A stretch of DNA of 64,000 nt from Brevundimonas sp. 357 (lineage in GTDB: Bacteria; Pseudomonadota; Alphaproteobacteria; Caulobacterales; Caulobacteraceae). The stretch covers positions 267,596 through 331,595 of the forward strand of contig NZ_RHWX01000002.1 of the NCBI RefSeq assembly GCF_003938605.1. The letters are read 5' to 3'. The notes beneath the pieces are model-generated. The model saw only the letters and a program-made list of their open reading frames with translations, searched no databases and was not told the DNA's origin. Positions 20,720 through 28,477 of this stretch are shown piece after piece; position 1 is the stretch's first letter, and every line of letters starts with the position of its first letter. Position numbers and translations under genes: made by a program.

Positions 20720-20747
20720 AAGGGCGGTTCCGGCGGGACCGCCCTTT
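20720..20747 (+). terminator. probable intrinsic terminator after the type IIL gene
   Basis: AAGGGCGGTTCC and GGGACCGCCCTT form a 12-bp stem with one G-T pair around a short GGC-rich loop, followed by a weak T-rich tail (TTTGCTTTA). It lies 40 bp after the type IIL gene and 60 bp before valS. Confidence 0.72.
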
Positions 20748-20809
20748 GCTTTACCGAAGAATTCCAGCCCCGATCGACGGCGCGCCGCGTTGGTCGCCGG
20801 GGAAACGAG

Positions 20810-23560
20810 ATGACCATGCTTGAGAAGACGTTCGAACCCAAGGCCGCCGAGCCGCGCATCTACGCCCAGTGGGAAGGCAGCGGCCTGTTCGCTCCGCGGG
20901 CGACCCAGCCGACGGACGGCGCCGCAGACGCCTATTCGATCGTCATTCCGCCGCCGAACGTAACGGGCAGCCTGCACATCGGCCACGCCCTGAACAACAC
21001 GCTTCAGGACATCCTGGCCCGCTATCACCGCATGAAGGGCAAGGCCGTTCTGTGGCTGCCGGGCACCGACCACGCGGGCATCGCCACCCAGATGGTGGTC
21101 GAGCGCAAGCTGGCGGCAGAGGGCAATATCGGCCGCCGCGACATGGGCCGCGACGCCTTCATCGAGAAGGTCTGGGAGTGGAAGGCCGAATCCGGCGGGA
21201 CCATCGTGCGCCAACTGCGCCGTCTGGGCTCGTCCTGCGACTGGTCGCGCGAACGTTTCACGCTGGACGAAGGGCTGAACGCCGCCGTCCGTAAGGTTTT
21301 CGTGCAACTGCACAAGGACGGCCTGATCTATCGCGACAAGCGGCTGGTGAACTGGGATCCGCATTTCCAGACCGCCATCAGCGACCTGGAAGTCGAGCAG
21401 AAGGAGGTCGACGGCGCCTATTGGCACTTCGCCTATCGTCTGTCGGACGGCGTGACCTATCAGCATCCGGTCGCCTTCGACGAGGACGGCAAGGCCACCG
21501 AGTTCGAGACGCGCGACTTCATCGTCGTCGCCACCACCCGGCCGGAAACCATGCTGGGCGACACCGGCGTGGCTGTTCACCCGGACGATGAGCGATACAA
21601 GGGTCTGGTCGGCAAGTTCGTCACCCTGCCGATCACCGGCCGCCGCATTCCGATTGTCGCCGACGACTACGCCGATCCGACCAAGGGTTCGGGCGCGGTG
21701 AAGATTACGCCTGCTCACGATTTCAACGACTTCGGCGTCGGAAAGCGTGCAGGACTTGAAGCTCTGAACATCATGGACGCCTTCGGCCGGATCACTGCCG
21801 CCGACACGCCCGACGTGCCTGCGGAATACGAGGGCATGGACCGCTTCGCCGCGCGCAAGGCCATCGTCGCCCGCGCCGAGGAAGAGGGCTGGCTGCGCGA
21901 GATCGAGAAGACTAAGCACGTCGTCCCGCACGGCGACCGCTCGGGCGTGGTCATCGAGCCGTGGCTGACGGACCAGTGGTACGTCGACGCCAAGGTCATG
22001 GCCCAGCCCGCCCTGAAGGCGGTCGAGGACGGCGCCACCGTCTTCGAGCCGAAGTCCTATGAGAAGATCTACTTTGAATGGCTGCGCAACATCGAGCCGT
22101 GGTGCATCTCGCGCCAGCTGTGGTGGGGCCACCGCATCCCGGCCTGGTACGGCCCGAACGGCGAGATCTACGTCGCCGAGACGGAAGAGGACGCCCGCGA
22201 ACAGGCGATGTCGGACTATGATTCCGAGGTCGTGCTGACCCAGGACGAGGATGTTCTGGATACCTGGTTCAGCTCGGCCCTGTGGCCCTTCTCGACCATG
22301 GGCTGGCCCGAAAAGACCGAGGATCTGGAGCGCTTCTATCCGACCAGTGATCTGGTCACGGCGGCGGACATCATCTTCTTCTGGGTCGCCCGAATGATGA
22401 TGATGGGCATCCACTTCATGGACGGCGAAGTTCCCTTCAAGCGCGTCATCATCAATGGTCTGGTCCGCGACGAGAAGGGCCAGAAGATGTCGAAGTCCAA
22501 AGGCAACGTCATCGACCCCCTGGGCATCATCGATGAACTGGGCGCCGATCCCTTGCGCTTCACCATGGCGATCCTGTCGGGTACGCGCGACATCAAACTG
22601 TCGAAACAGCGCATTGAAGGTTATCGCAATTTCGGCACCAAGCTGTGGAACGCCGCGCGCTTCAGCCAGATGAACGAGGCGCGCCGCGTCGAGGGCTTTG
22701 ATCCCGCGATGGTGCAGCAGACGATCAACCGCTGGATCCGCGGCGAACTGACCAAGGCCGAGCGTCAGGTGTCGGACGCCATCGAGGGCGGCCGCTTCGA
22801 CGATGCGGCGGGCGCCCTGTACCGCTTCATCTGGAACGTCTTCTGCGACTGGTATCTGGAACTGGCCAAGCCGGTGTTCAACGGCGCCGATGAAGCCGCC
22901 AAGGCCGAAACACGCGCCATGACCGCCTGGACCATCGACCAGACGCTGAAGCTGCTGCACCCGGTCATGCCTTACATCACCGAAGAGCTGTGGGCGGAAC
23001 TGGGCAAGGAAGGCCCCGCCCGCGACGGTTTGCTGATGGGCGAGACCTGGCCGGTGCTGCCGGACGCCTTCGTCGACGCAAACGCCGAGGCGGAGATCGG
23101 CTGGCTGGTCGATCTGATTGGTGAAATCCGCGCCCTGCGGGCTGAGATGAACGTGCCGCCGTCGGCCAAGCCGCCGCTGGCCTTCGTCGCCCCGGACGCA
23201 GCCACGGCTGAGCGCATCGCGCGCCATCGCGACCTGATCCTGACCCTGGGCCGGGTGTCCGAGGTCGCCGTGGTCGAGGCCGCGCCGACCGGGGCCGTGA
23301 CCTTCGTCTCGGGCGGTGCGACGGTCGCCCTGTCGCTGGCCGGGATCATCGACCTGGCCGCCGAGCGCGCGCGTCTGGAGAAGGAGATCGCCGCCTTCGA
23401 TAGCGATATCGGCCATGTGAACAAGAAGCTGGGCAACCCCAACTTCGTCGCTCGCGCCGCCGCTGAGGTGGTCGATGAACAGCGCGCCAAGCTGGCCGAG
23501 GCCGAAGAGGGCAAGGCCAGGCTGCAGGCTGCTCTCGCTCGTCTGGACGCCATGGTTTGA
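20810..23560 (+). CDS. valS: valyl-tRNA synthetase
   Basis: A 916-residue class I aminoacyl-tRNA synthetase that charges tRNA-Val in the cytoplasm. The HIGH signature is in NVTGSLHIGHALN near residue 50 and KMSKS in GQKMSKSKGNVIDP near 560. The editing domain carries VVATTRPETMLGDTGVAVHP, and the C-terminal 65 residues form the family's coiled-coil tRNA-binding arm. A second ATG two codons in is equally possible. Length is in the normal range. The last codons overlap the TTG start of the downstream tlyA-like gene, so both are probably one transcript. Confidence 0.97.
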   Translation: MTMLEKTFEPKAAEPRIYAQWEGSGLFAPRATQPTDGAADAYSIVIPPPNVTGSLHIGHALNNTLQDILARYHRMKGKAVLWLPGTDHAGIATQMVVERKLAAEGNIGRRDMGRDAFIEKVWEWKAESGGTIVRQLRRLGSSCDWSRERFTLDEGLNAAVRKVFVQLHKDGLIYRDKRLVNWDPHFQTAISDLEVEQKEVDGAYWHFAYRLSDGVTYQHPVAFDEDGKATEFETRDFIVVATTRPETMLGDTGVAVHPDDERYKGLVGKFVTLPITGRRIPIVADDYADPTKGSGAVKITPAHDFNDFGVGKRAGLEALNIMDAFGRITAADTPDVPAEYEGMDRFAARKAIVARAEEEGWLREIEKTKHVVPHGDRSGVVIEPWLTDQWYVDAKVMAQPALKAVEDGATVFEPKSYEKIYFEWLRNIEPWCISRQLWWGHRIPAWYGPNGEIYVAETEEDAREQAMSDYDSEVVLTQDEDVLDTWFSSALWPFSTMGWPEKTEDLERFYPTSDLVTAADIIFFWVARMMMMGIHFMDGEVPFKRVIINGLVRDEKGQKMSKSKGNVIDPLGIIDELGADPLRFTMAILSGTRDIKLSKQRIEGYRNFGTKLWNAARFSQMNEARRVEGFDPAMVQQTINRWIRGELTKAERQVSDAIEGGRFDDAAGALYRFIWNVFCDWYLELAKPVFNGADEAAKAETRAMTAWTIDQTLKLLHPVMPYITEELWAELGKEGPARDGLLMGETWPVLPDAFVDANAEAEIGWLVDLIGEIRALRAEMNVPPSAKPPLAFVAPDAATAERIARHRDLILTLGRVSEVAVVEAAPTGAVTFVSGGATVALSLAGIIDLAAERARLEKEIAAFDSDIGHVNKKLGNPNFVARAAAEVVDEQRAKLAEAEEGKARLQAALARLDAMV

Positions 23561-24291
23561 GCCGGCTCCGGCTGGATCAGCTCCTGGTCGCGCGCGGCCT
23601 GGCCGAAAGCCGGGCCAAGGCCAAGGCGGCGATCGAGGCGGGCGGCGTCACTGTGGACGGCGCGCCCGCCAGGGCGGCGTCTCAGGCAGTCAGCGAAGAA
23701 GCGGTCGTCACCTATGTCGACGCCTTCCGCTGGGTGGGGCGCGGCGCTTTGAAGCTGGAACGGGCGCTGGACCTGTGGCCGGTCGCGGTTCACGGCCGCG
23801 TCGTGCTGGATGTCGGCGCCTCTACGGGCGGATTCACCGAGGTGTGCCTGGATCGCGGCGCGGCGCGGGTGTTCGCTGTGGATGTGGGCACGGGGCAACT
23901 TCACCCGAAGGTTGCGGCCGATCCGCGCGTGGCGAACCTGGAGAAGACCGATGCTCGCGATCTGACGCCGGCCGTCATCACCGAGGCGCCGACCCTGATT
24001 GTTTGCGACGTCAGCTTCATCAGCTTGTCGAAGGTGCTGCCGACGGCGCTCGATCTGGCGGCGCCGGGGGCGGACCTGATCACTCTGGTCAAGCCGCAGT
24101 TCGAGGCGGATGGACCCAAGGCGGTCGGCAAGAAGGGCGTGGTCAAGGATCCGGAGGCGCACGCCGCCGCTGTAGCCAAGGTCCGCGACTGGCTGGACGA
24201 GAGTGGCTGGACCGTGCGCGAGGTCGCCGACAGCCCGATCACGGGCGGCGACGGCAACGTCGAGTTTCTGCTCTGGGCGCAGAAAGCCTGA
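23557..24291 (+). CDS. tlyA: TlyA-family rRNA 2'-O-methyltransferase
   Basis: A 244-residue protein with an N-terminal S4 RNA-binding domain (RLDQLLVARGLAESRAKAKAAI) and a FtsJ-like methyltransferase domain with SAM motif LDVGASTGGFTE, CDVSFISL, and VKPQFEA. TlyA proteins 2'-O-methylate ribosomal RNA in the small and, in some species, large subunit; homologues are sometimes annotated as hemolysins. Translation appears to start at a TTG whose last two bases open the TGA stop of valS (TTGA), which implies coupling. A perfect palindromic terminator follows 14 bp after the stop. Confidence 0.9.
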   Translation: MSRLRLDQLLVARGLAESRAKAKAAIEAGGVTVDGAPARAASQAVSEEAVVTYVDAFRWVGRGALKLERALDLWPVAVHGRVVLDVGASTGGFTEVCLDRGAARVFAVDVGTGQLHPKVAADPRVANLEKTDARDLTPAVITEAPTLIVCDVSFISLSKVLPTALDLAAPGADLITLVKPQFEADGPKAVGKKGVVKDPEAHAAAVAKVRDWLDESGWTVREVADSPITGGDGNVEFLLWAQKA

Positions 24292-24304
24292 CCCCAAACG
24301 ATTT

Positions 24305-24332
24305 GAGGGCCGCCGGATATCCGGCGGCCCTC
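24305..24332. terminator. 28-bp perfect palindrome, likely bidirectional terminator
   Basis: GAGGGCCGCCGGAT and its exact reverse complement ATCCGGCGGCCCTC abut without a loop base. It lies between the convergent tlyA-like gene and the Gly-zipper gene at 24365-25018. There is no strong T run on either side, so termination strength is uncertain. Confidence 0.7.
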
Positions 24333-24364
24333 TTCACATCGTCGATTGACAGGGGGGCTGAAAC

Positions 24365-25018
24365 TTAATCGACGACGCGATAGCGGCCCGACTGGTCGCG
24401 GCAGGAGCGGACATAGCGCGTCTCCATGCGACCGTCGGGAAGACGGATATTGCTCTCGGCCAGGCGGCATTCATCGCCATAGCCCTGATAGCTGTTGGTC
24501 TGGGGGCTGAAGCCCGGATCGATGGTTTGGGGATAATCGCGGTAGTAGTCGTAGCCGTCGCGACGATCGTCGTAGCGGCGGCCGTCGTCATAGCCGCGGT
24601 TGTCATAGCCATAGGCCGGCGGGACGTAGGTTCCCTGATAGCCATAGTTGGCGTCGCGGCGATAACGGCTGTCGCAGGCGGCTGAGCTGTTGCCCACGCC
24701 TGCGCCGATCGCGGCGCCCAGAACGCCGCCCAGGGCGCTGCCCTCGGTGCGGCGGCCGCGCGCGGCCAATTGCGAGCCGGCGACGGCGCCGATGGCGGCG
24801 CCCAGCAGGCCGCCGGTCGTGGCGCGCTGACGCTGATCCCGCGCGCAGGGGTCGTAGTAGGTTCCCTGGCTGTAGCCGTTGTTGCCGTAGCCGTAGGCGG
24901 GCGGGTAGTCGTAGCCGTAGCTTTGGGCCGAGGCGACGCCGGGCAGGGCGACCGCTGAGGCGCAGGCCAGGGCGGCGATGGCGGCGGCCGAGGCTTTTTT
25001 CGAGATGAGAGCGATCAT
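24365..25018 (-). CDS. exported glycine-zipper protein, Tyr/Gly/Asp-rich
   Basis: A 217-residue protein with a signal peptide (about residues 1-31, ending ASAQS). A glycine-zipper follows (TTGGLLGAAIGAVAGSQLA and SALGGVLGAAIGAGVG), the helix type that inserts in membranes. It is flanked by Tyr/Gly/Asp-rich segments with repeated YGYD and YDDRRDG units. The C-terminus has a conserved-looking ECRLAESNIRLPDGRMETRYVRSC with two cysteines. The start at 25018 has GAAGGA seven to eight bases upstream; an upstream ATG in frame is disfavoured. Family members are outer-membrane or periplasmic and usually of unknown function. Confidence 0.82.
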   Translation of the reverse strand: MIALISKKASAAAIAALACASAVALPGVASAQSYGYDYPPAYGYGNNGYSQGTYYDPCARDQRQRATTGGLLGAAIGAVAGSQLAARGRRTEGSALGGVLGAAIGAGVGNSSAACDSRYRRDANYGYQGTYVPPAYGYDNRGYDDGRRYDDRRDGYDYYRDYPQTIDPGFSPQTNSYQGYGDECRLAESNIRLPDGRMETRYVRSCRDQSGRYRVVD

Positions 25019-25171
25019 CGTTTTTTCCTTCGACGGATGCCGCACCTGAACGGATCAGGTCGCCGTCTGTTGCAGCCATTGATAGGGCCGTGAAGCTGAA
25101 CGGCTTTTGATCGCCTCGTTCATCTTCGTTCATGTTTCGATTTTCGCGCGGAAGCCGTTAGAAGCCGCTGC

Positions 25172-26416
25172 ATGATGCAGACGCTGACCATCGCCCGCAT
25201 GGGCCATCAGGGCGACGGGATCGCCGACACCGCCAACGGCCCGGTCTTCGTGCCGGGCGCCCTGCCGGGCGAGGTGATCGCCGCTGAGGTCAAGGACGGC
25301 CGGGCCGAGCGGTTCGATCTGATTGAGGCCAGCCCCGACCGTCGCCCAATTCATTCGCAGATCTATGCCGAGTGCGGGGTCGCGCCGCTGCAGCATTGGG
25401 CAGACGAACCCTATCTGGCCTGGAAGCGCGAGGTGGTGCTCCAGACCCTGGCGCGCGAGGGGCTGGAAACCGAGGTCGAGGCGACCGTGGCGACGCCGCT
25501 GACCAGTCGTCGCCGCCTGGCGCTGCACGCGCGGCAGGGCGCGGACGGCCGCGTCATCCTGGGTTTCAAGGCGCGCAAGTCGTGGCGGGTGGTCGAACTG
25601 ACGGACTGTCCGTTGTCGGACCCGCACCTGACCGCGGCTCTGCCCGCCCTGGCCAAGGTGGCGGCCCCCTTCCTGGGGCATCCGAAATCGGCGCCGACCC
25701 TGCACGTCACCCTGACCGACACCGGTCTGGACGTCGATGTGACCGGGGTCGAGAAGCGTTCGGGCGGCCTGAATGGAGATCAGTTGGCGCTGGCCATCGC
25801 GGCGGCGGCCGAGGCCGATCTGGCGCGGCTTAGTCTGGATGGCGACACGCTGGTCATGGCGCGCCAGCCGCGTGTGCGCTTCGGGCGCGCGTCCGTGCCC
25901 TTGCCGGCGGGCGGTTTCCTACAGGCCTCTCCGGCTGCGGAAGCGGCCATGGTCGAACGCGCGGTCGAGGCGGTGAGGGGGGCCAAGAAGGTGGCGGACC
26001 TGTTCTGCGGGGCGGGCACGTTCACCTTCCCCCTGGCCGAGATCGCCAGCGTGACGGCCGCCGATTCCGCCGCCGCCTCCATCGCCGCGCTGAAGGCGGG
26101 CCTGAGCACGGCCCAGGGACTGAAGGGGATCGAGGCCCAGGCGCGCGATCTGTTCCGCCGTCCGCTGTCGCCCTATGATCTGAAGGGCTGCGACGCCATC
26201 GTGCTGGACCCGCCGCGCGCGGGCGCTCTGGAACAGACGCAGCAACTGCCGGGGACGAAGGCGTCGGTCGTCGTCGGGGTGTCTTGCAATCCCCAGACCT
26301 TCGCCCGCGACGCGCGCGTTCTGGTCGACGCCGGTTTCCGACTGGAGAAGGTCACGCCCATCGACCAGTTCATCTGGTCGACGCACATCGAACTGGTCGG
26401 CGTGTTCCGGCGCTAG
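25172..26416 (+). CDS. TrmA/RlmD-family uridine-C5 RNA methyltransferase with incomplete Fe-S site
   Basis: A 414-residue protein: an N-terminal TRAM RNA-binding domain (about 3-57), a central region, and a Rossmann methyltransferase with LFCGAGTFTFPLAE, IVLDPPRAGA and GVSCNPQTFARD carrying the catalytic Cys. RlmD-like enzymes methylate uridine in 23S rRNA and usually hold a [4Fe-4S] cluster with four Cys. Here only two are seen: Cys68 in AECGVAPLQHW, where the family normally has a three-Cys segment, and Cys146 in TDCPLSDP. The cluster is therefore probably absent. The exact RNA target is not readable from the sequence. Two ATGs in a row mark the start. Confidence 0.85.
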   Translation: MMQTLTIARMGHQGDGIADTANGPVFVPGALPGEVIAAEVKDGRAERFDLIEASPDRRPIHSQIYAECGVAPLQHWADEPYLAWKREVVLQTLAREGLETEVEATVATPLTSRRRLALHARQGADGRVILGFKARKSWRVVELTDCPLSDPHLTAALPALAKVAAPFLGHPKSAPTLHVTLTDTGLDVDVTGVEKRSGGLNGDQLALAIAAAAEADLARLSLDGDTLVMARQPRVRFGRASVPLPAGGFLQASPAAEAAMVERAVEAVRGAKKVADLFCGAGTFTFPLAEIASVTAADSAAASIAALKAGLSTAQGLKGIEAQARDLFRRPLSPYDLKGCDAIVLDPPRAGALEQTQQLPGTKASVVVGVSCNPQTFARDARVLVDAGFRLEKVTPIDQFIWSTHIELVGVFRR

Positions 26417-26422
26417 GCGAGA

Positions 26423-27268
26423 CTAGGGACGAGTGAGGGCTTCGGTCATTCGGGCCGTGAAGTCGGGCTGGCTGTGCACGTCGTTGTGGCCGGCTTCGGC
26501 GAAGATCAGATGATCGACCGATCGTCCGTTCTCCGTCAGGGCCTGGGCCAGGCGACGGCTCAGGATCGGCGGCAGGACCGTATCGCGTCCGGCTTCCAGG
26601 ACGATGACCCGGCCTTGATAGTCGGCGAGCGTCGAGGGGATATCGATTTCCTCCAACGGCGGGGCCAGGCGAACGCGAACCAGCAGCCGTTTCCATCCCA
26701 GGGACTCTTCGATGACAGCGCCGGCCGAGGGAGTGGTCGTTTCCAGCACCAGGATGTCAGCCTTGGCGGTTGTCGCGCCCTGGGCGCAGACCGTTCCTCC
26801 GAGAGAATGCCCCCATAGGATGAGCGTGCGCCGTTCCTTGTCGGCCGTTGCACGGGCATGCGCGGCCATGGCCTCGGCGGCCGCCTTCATGCCAGCGATG
26901 TCGGACGCGCCGGTCGAGGCGCCGTAGCCGGGGTAATCGAACAGCAGGACATCGCCGAAAGCCGAGAGCTGTTCGCCCACCAGTCCGCCATAGGCCGATT
27001 GTCGGAACATGTTGCCGCCGCAGAACAGGATCAGCGGCGCCTGATCGCCTTTTGCGGAAGACAGCCGGGTCGTGGCCAGCTGGCCGCCGGCATAGGGCAG
27101 GGTCAGAGTCTGCGCGGATGGCGGCATGGCGGGGCCAGGGGTGAGCTCGATCTTCTCGGCTAAGATACGCGCATCGGGGTAGAGGAAGGCGTTCTCCGGC
27201 ACGTTGACGGAACAGCCGCCGGCGCTGATGGCCGCTACTGCGACGATGATCATCCGGGTTCCGCGCAT
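26423..27268 (-). CDS. alpha/beta-hydrolase lipoprotein
   Basis: A 281-residue protein with a lipoprotein signal (IISAGGC-type lipobox around residue 19, reading AISAGGCS) and an alpha/beta-hydrolase fold. The nucleophile elbow is GHSLGG, with likely acid in LEAGRDTVLP and His in AEAGHNDVHS. An FCGGNMFRQS oxyanion-hole segment precedes. It resembles ABHD-type serine hydrolases anchored to the envelope. The start at 27268 has GAGGA eight bases upstream; a GTG five codons earlier is less likely. The substrate is unknown. It converges on the RNA methyltransferase gene with a six-base gap. Confidence 0.82.
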   Translation of the reverse strand: MRGTRMIIVAVAAISAGGCSVNVPENAFLYPDARILAEKIELTPGPAMPPSAQTLTLPYAGGQLATTRLSSAKGDQAPLILFCGGNMFRQSAYGGLVGEQLSAFGDVLLFDYPGYGASTGASDIAGMKAAAEAMAAHARATADKERRTLILWGHSLGGTVCAQGATTAKADILVLETTTPSAGAVIEESLGWKRLLVRVRLAPPLEEIDIPSTLADYQGRVIVLEAGRDTVLPPILSRRLAQALTENGRSVDHLIFAEAGHNDVHSQPDFTARMTEALTRP

Positions 27269-27314
27269 GGAGATGGTCCTCACCCTGCCTGCTGAAAGGT
27301 CATCCTAGGCGGCG

Positions 27315-28391
27315 TCAGGCGGGAATGTCGAACAGATCGAGCTGCGGCCGGGCGTCGGCGGGAACGCGGAACTGGGTGAGGTCCAGCGCCTGACGCGGCG
27401 CGTCCAGACCATAGCGCCTGGCCGCCGCCCTGAAGCGCGTGGCGATCAGTTCGGCGACGGGGCCGGTTCCCTTCATGCGTTGGGACCAGTCGGGGTCGTA
27501 ATCCTTGCCGCCGCGCGTCTGGCGGATCAGGGACATGACGCGCGCGGCGCGGTCGGGACGGGCGTCGGCCAGCCACTCGCGGAACAAGTCCTTGATCTCC
27601 AGCGGAAGGCGCAGGGTCACATACATGGCCGAGGTCGCGCCGGCCTTCTGCGCCGCCTCCAGCACGGTTTCCAGTTCATGGTCGTTCAGGCCGGGTATGA
27701 CGGGGGCGAAGCCGACGCCGACCGGGCATCCTGCGTCAGCCAGGCGGCTGATCGCCTCCAGCCGCTTGGCGGGCGTAGAGGCGCGCGGCTCCATCGCCCG
27801 CGCCAGCTTGCGGTCCAGGGTGGTGATGGAGACGAAGGCCGAGGCCAGACCGCGCCGCCCCATGTCGCCCAGGATGTCGGCGTCGCGCGCGATCAGCACC
27901 GACTTGGTGATGATGCTGAACGGGTGGTTGAAGCGTTGCATCACCGCCAGGATCGAACGGGTCGAATTCGTTTCGCGCTCGACCGGCTGATAGGGATCGG
28001 TGTTGCCGCCTATGTGGATGCGCCGGCAGACGTATCGGGGCTTTGAGAGTTCCTGTTCCAACAGACGCGCGGCGTCCGGCTTGAATAAGATCCGGCTCTC
28101 GAAATCCAGGCCCGGGGATAGGCCCATCCAGGCATGGGACGGACGGGCGTAGCAGTAGATGCAGCCATGTTCGCAGCCCTTGTAGGGGTTGATGGAGCGA
28201 TCGAAGCCGACGTCGGGACTCGTGTTTTTGGCGATGATGGTGCGCGCGTGTTCCGGGGACAGGGTGGTGCGAAGCGTGGCCGCCGCCTCGTCCTGATCCG
28301 TCCAGCCGTCGTCGTAGGCCTCGCGCCGATCGGCTTCATACCGACCCGAGGCGTTGGACCGTGCGCCGCGTCCGTTGATCGCCTTACTCAT
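27315..28391 (-). CDS. PA0069-family radical SAM protein
   Basis: A 358-residue radical SAM enzyme related to the spore photoproduct lyase-like group. The cluster motif is CEHGCIYCY, preceded by GFDRSINPYKGCEHG and followed by HIGGNTDPYQPVE, both hallmarks of the PA0069/Rv2578c family. The start at 28391 gives the typical MSKAINGRGA-like N-terminus. The family's reaction is not established, though similarity to spore photoproduct lyase has led to suggestions of DNA repair. A GTTC-N7-GTTC LexA-type box lies 25-39 bp upstream, which supports a DNA-damage link. It is separated from tamB by 86 bp and probably has its own promoter. Confidence 0.88.
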   Translation of the reverse strand: MSKAINGRGARSNASGRYEADRREAYDDGWTDQDEAAATLRTTLSPEHARTIIAKNTSPDVGFDRSINPYKGCEHGCIYCYARPSHAWMGLSPGLDFESRILFKPDAARLLEQELSKPRYVCRRIHIGGNTDPYQPVERETNSTRSILAVMQRFNHPFSIITKSVLIARDADILGDMGRRGLASAFVSITTLDRKLARAMEPRASTPAKRLEAISRLADAGCPVGVGFAPVIPGLNDHELETVLEAAQKAGATSAMYVTLRLPLEIKDLFREWLADARPDRAARVMSLIRQTRGGKDYDPDWSQRMKGTGPVAELIATRFRAAARRYGLDAPRQALDLTQFRVPADARPQLDLFDIPA

Positions 28392-28415
28392 GTTCGCAGG
28401 ATGCGGAACGAATAA

Positions 28416-28430
28416 GAACAAATCAAGAAC
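28416..28430 (-). promoter_or_regulatory. alphaproteobacterial LexA (SOS) box
   Basis: On the minus strand this reads GTTC-TTGATTT-GTTC, an exact GTTC-N7-GTTC, the LexA operator form known from Caulobacter and Rhodobacter relatives. It ends 25 bp before the ATG of the radical SAM gene. Three more GTTC half-sites (28406-28409, 28436-28439, 28444-28447) surround it with other spacings (6, 5 and 4 bases), forming a dense cluster. Confidence 0.72.
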
Positions 28431-28477
28431 AAAATGAACGAAAGAACGAGACCGGCTTTCAGCCAGCCTTGCTCGCG

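Noticed and set aside
20714..23416. A 900-codon open frame on the minus strand opposite valS, and similar long antisense frames opposite hutI, folD, tamB and the TonB receptor.
   Set aside because: They mirror real genes with strong motifs on the other strand, are rich in Arg/Gly/Ala/Gln without any domain, and arise from high third-position GC.
25118..25131. GTTC-ATCTTC-GTTC upstream of the RNA methyltransferase, resembling a LexA box.
   Set aside because: Spacing is six bases, not seven, unlike the exact box at 28416-28430.
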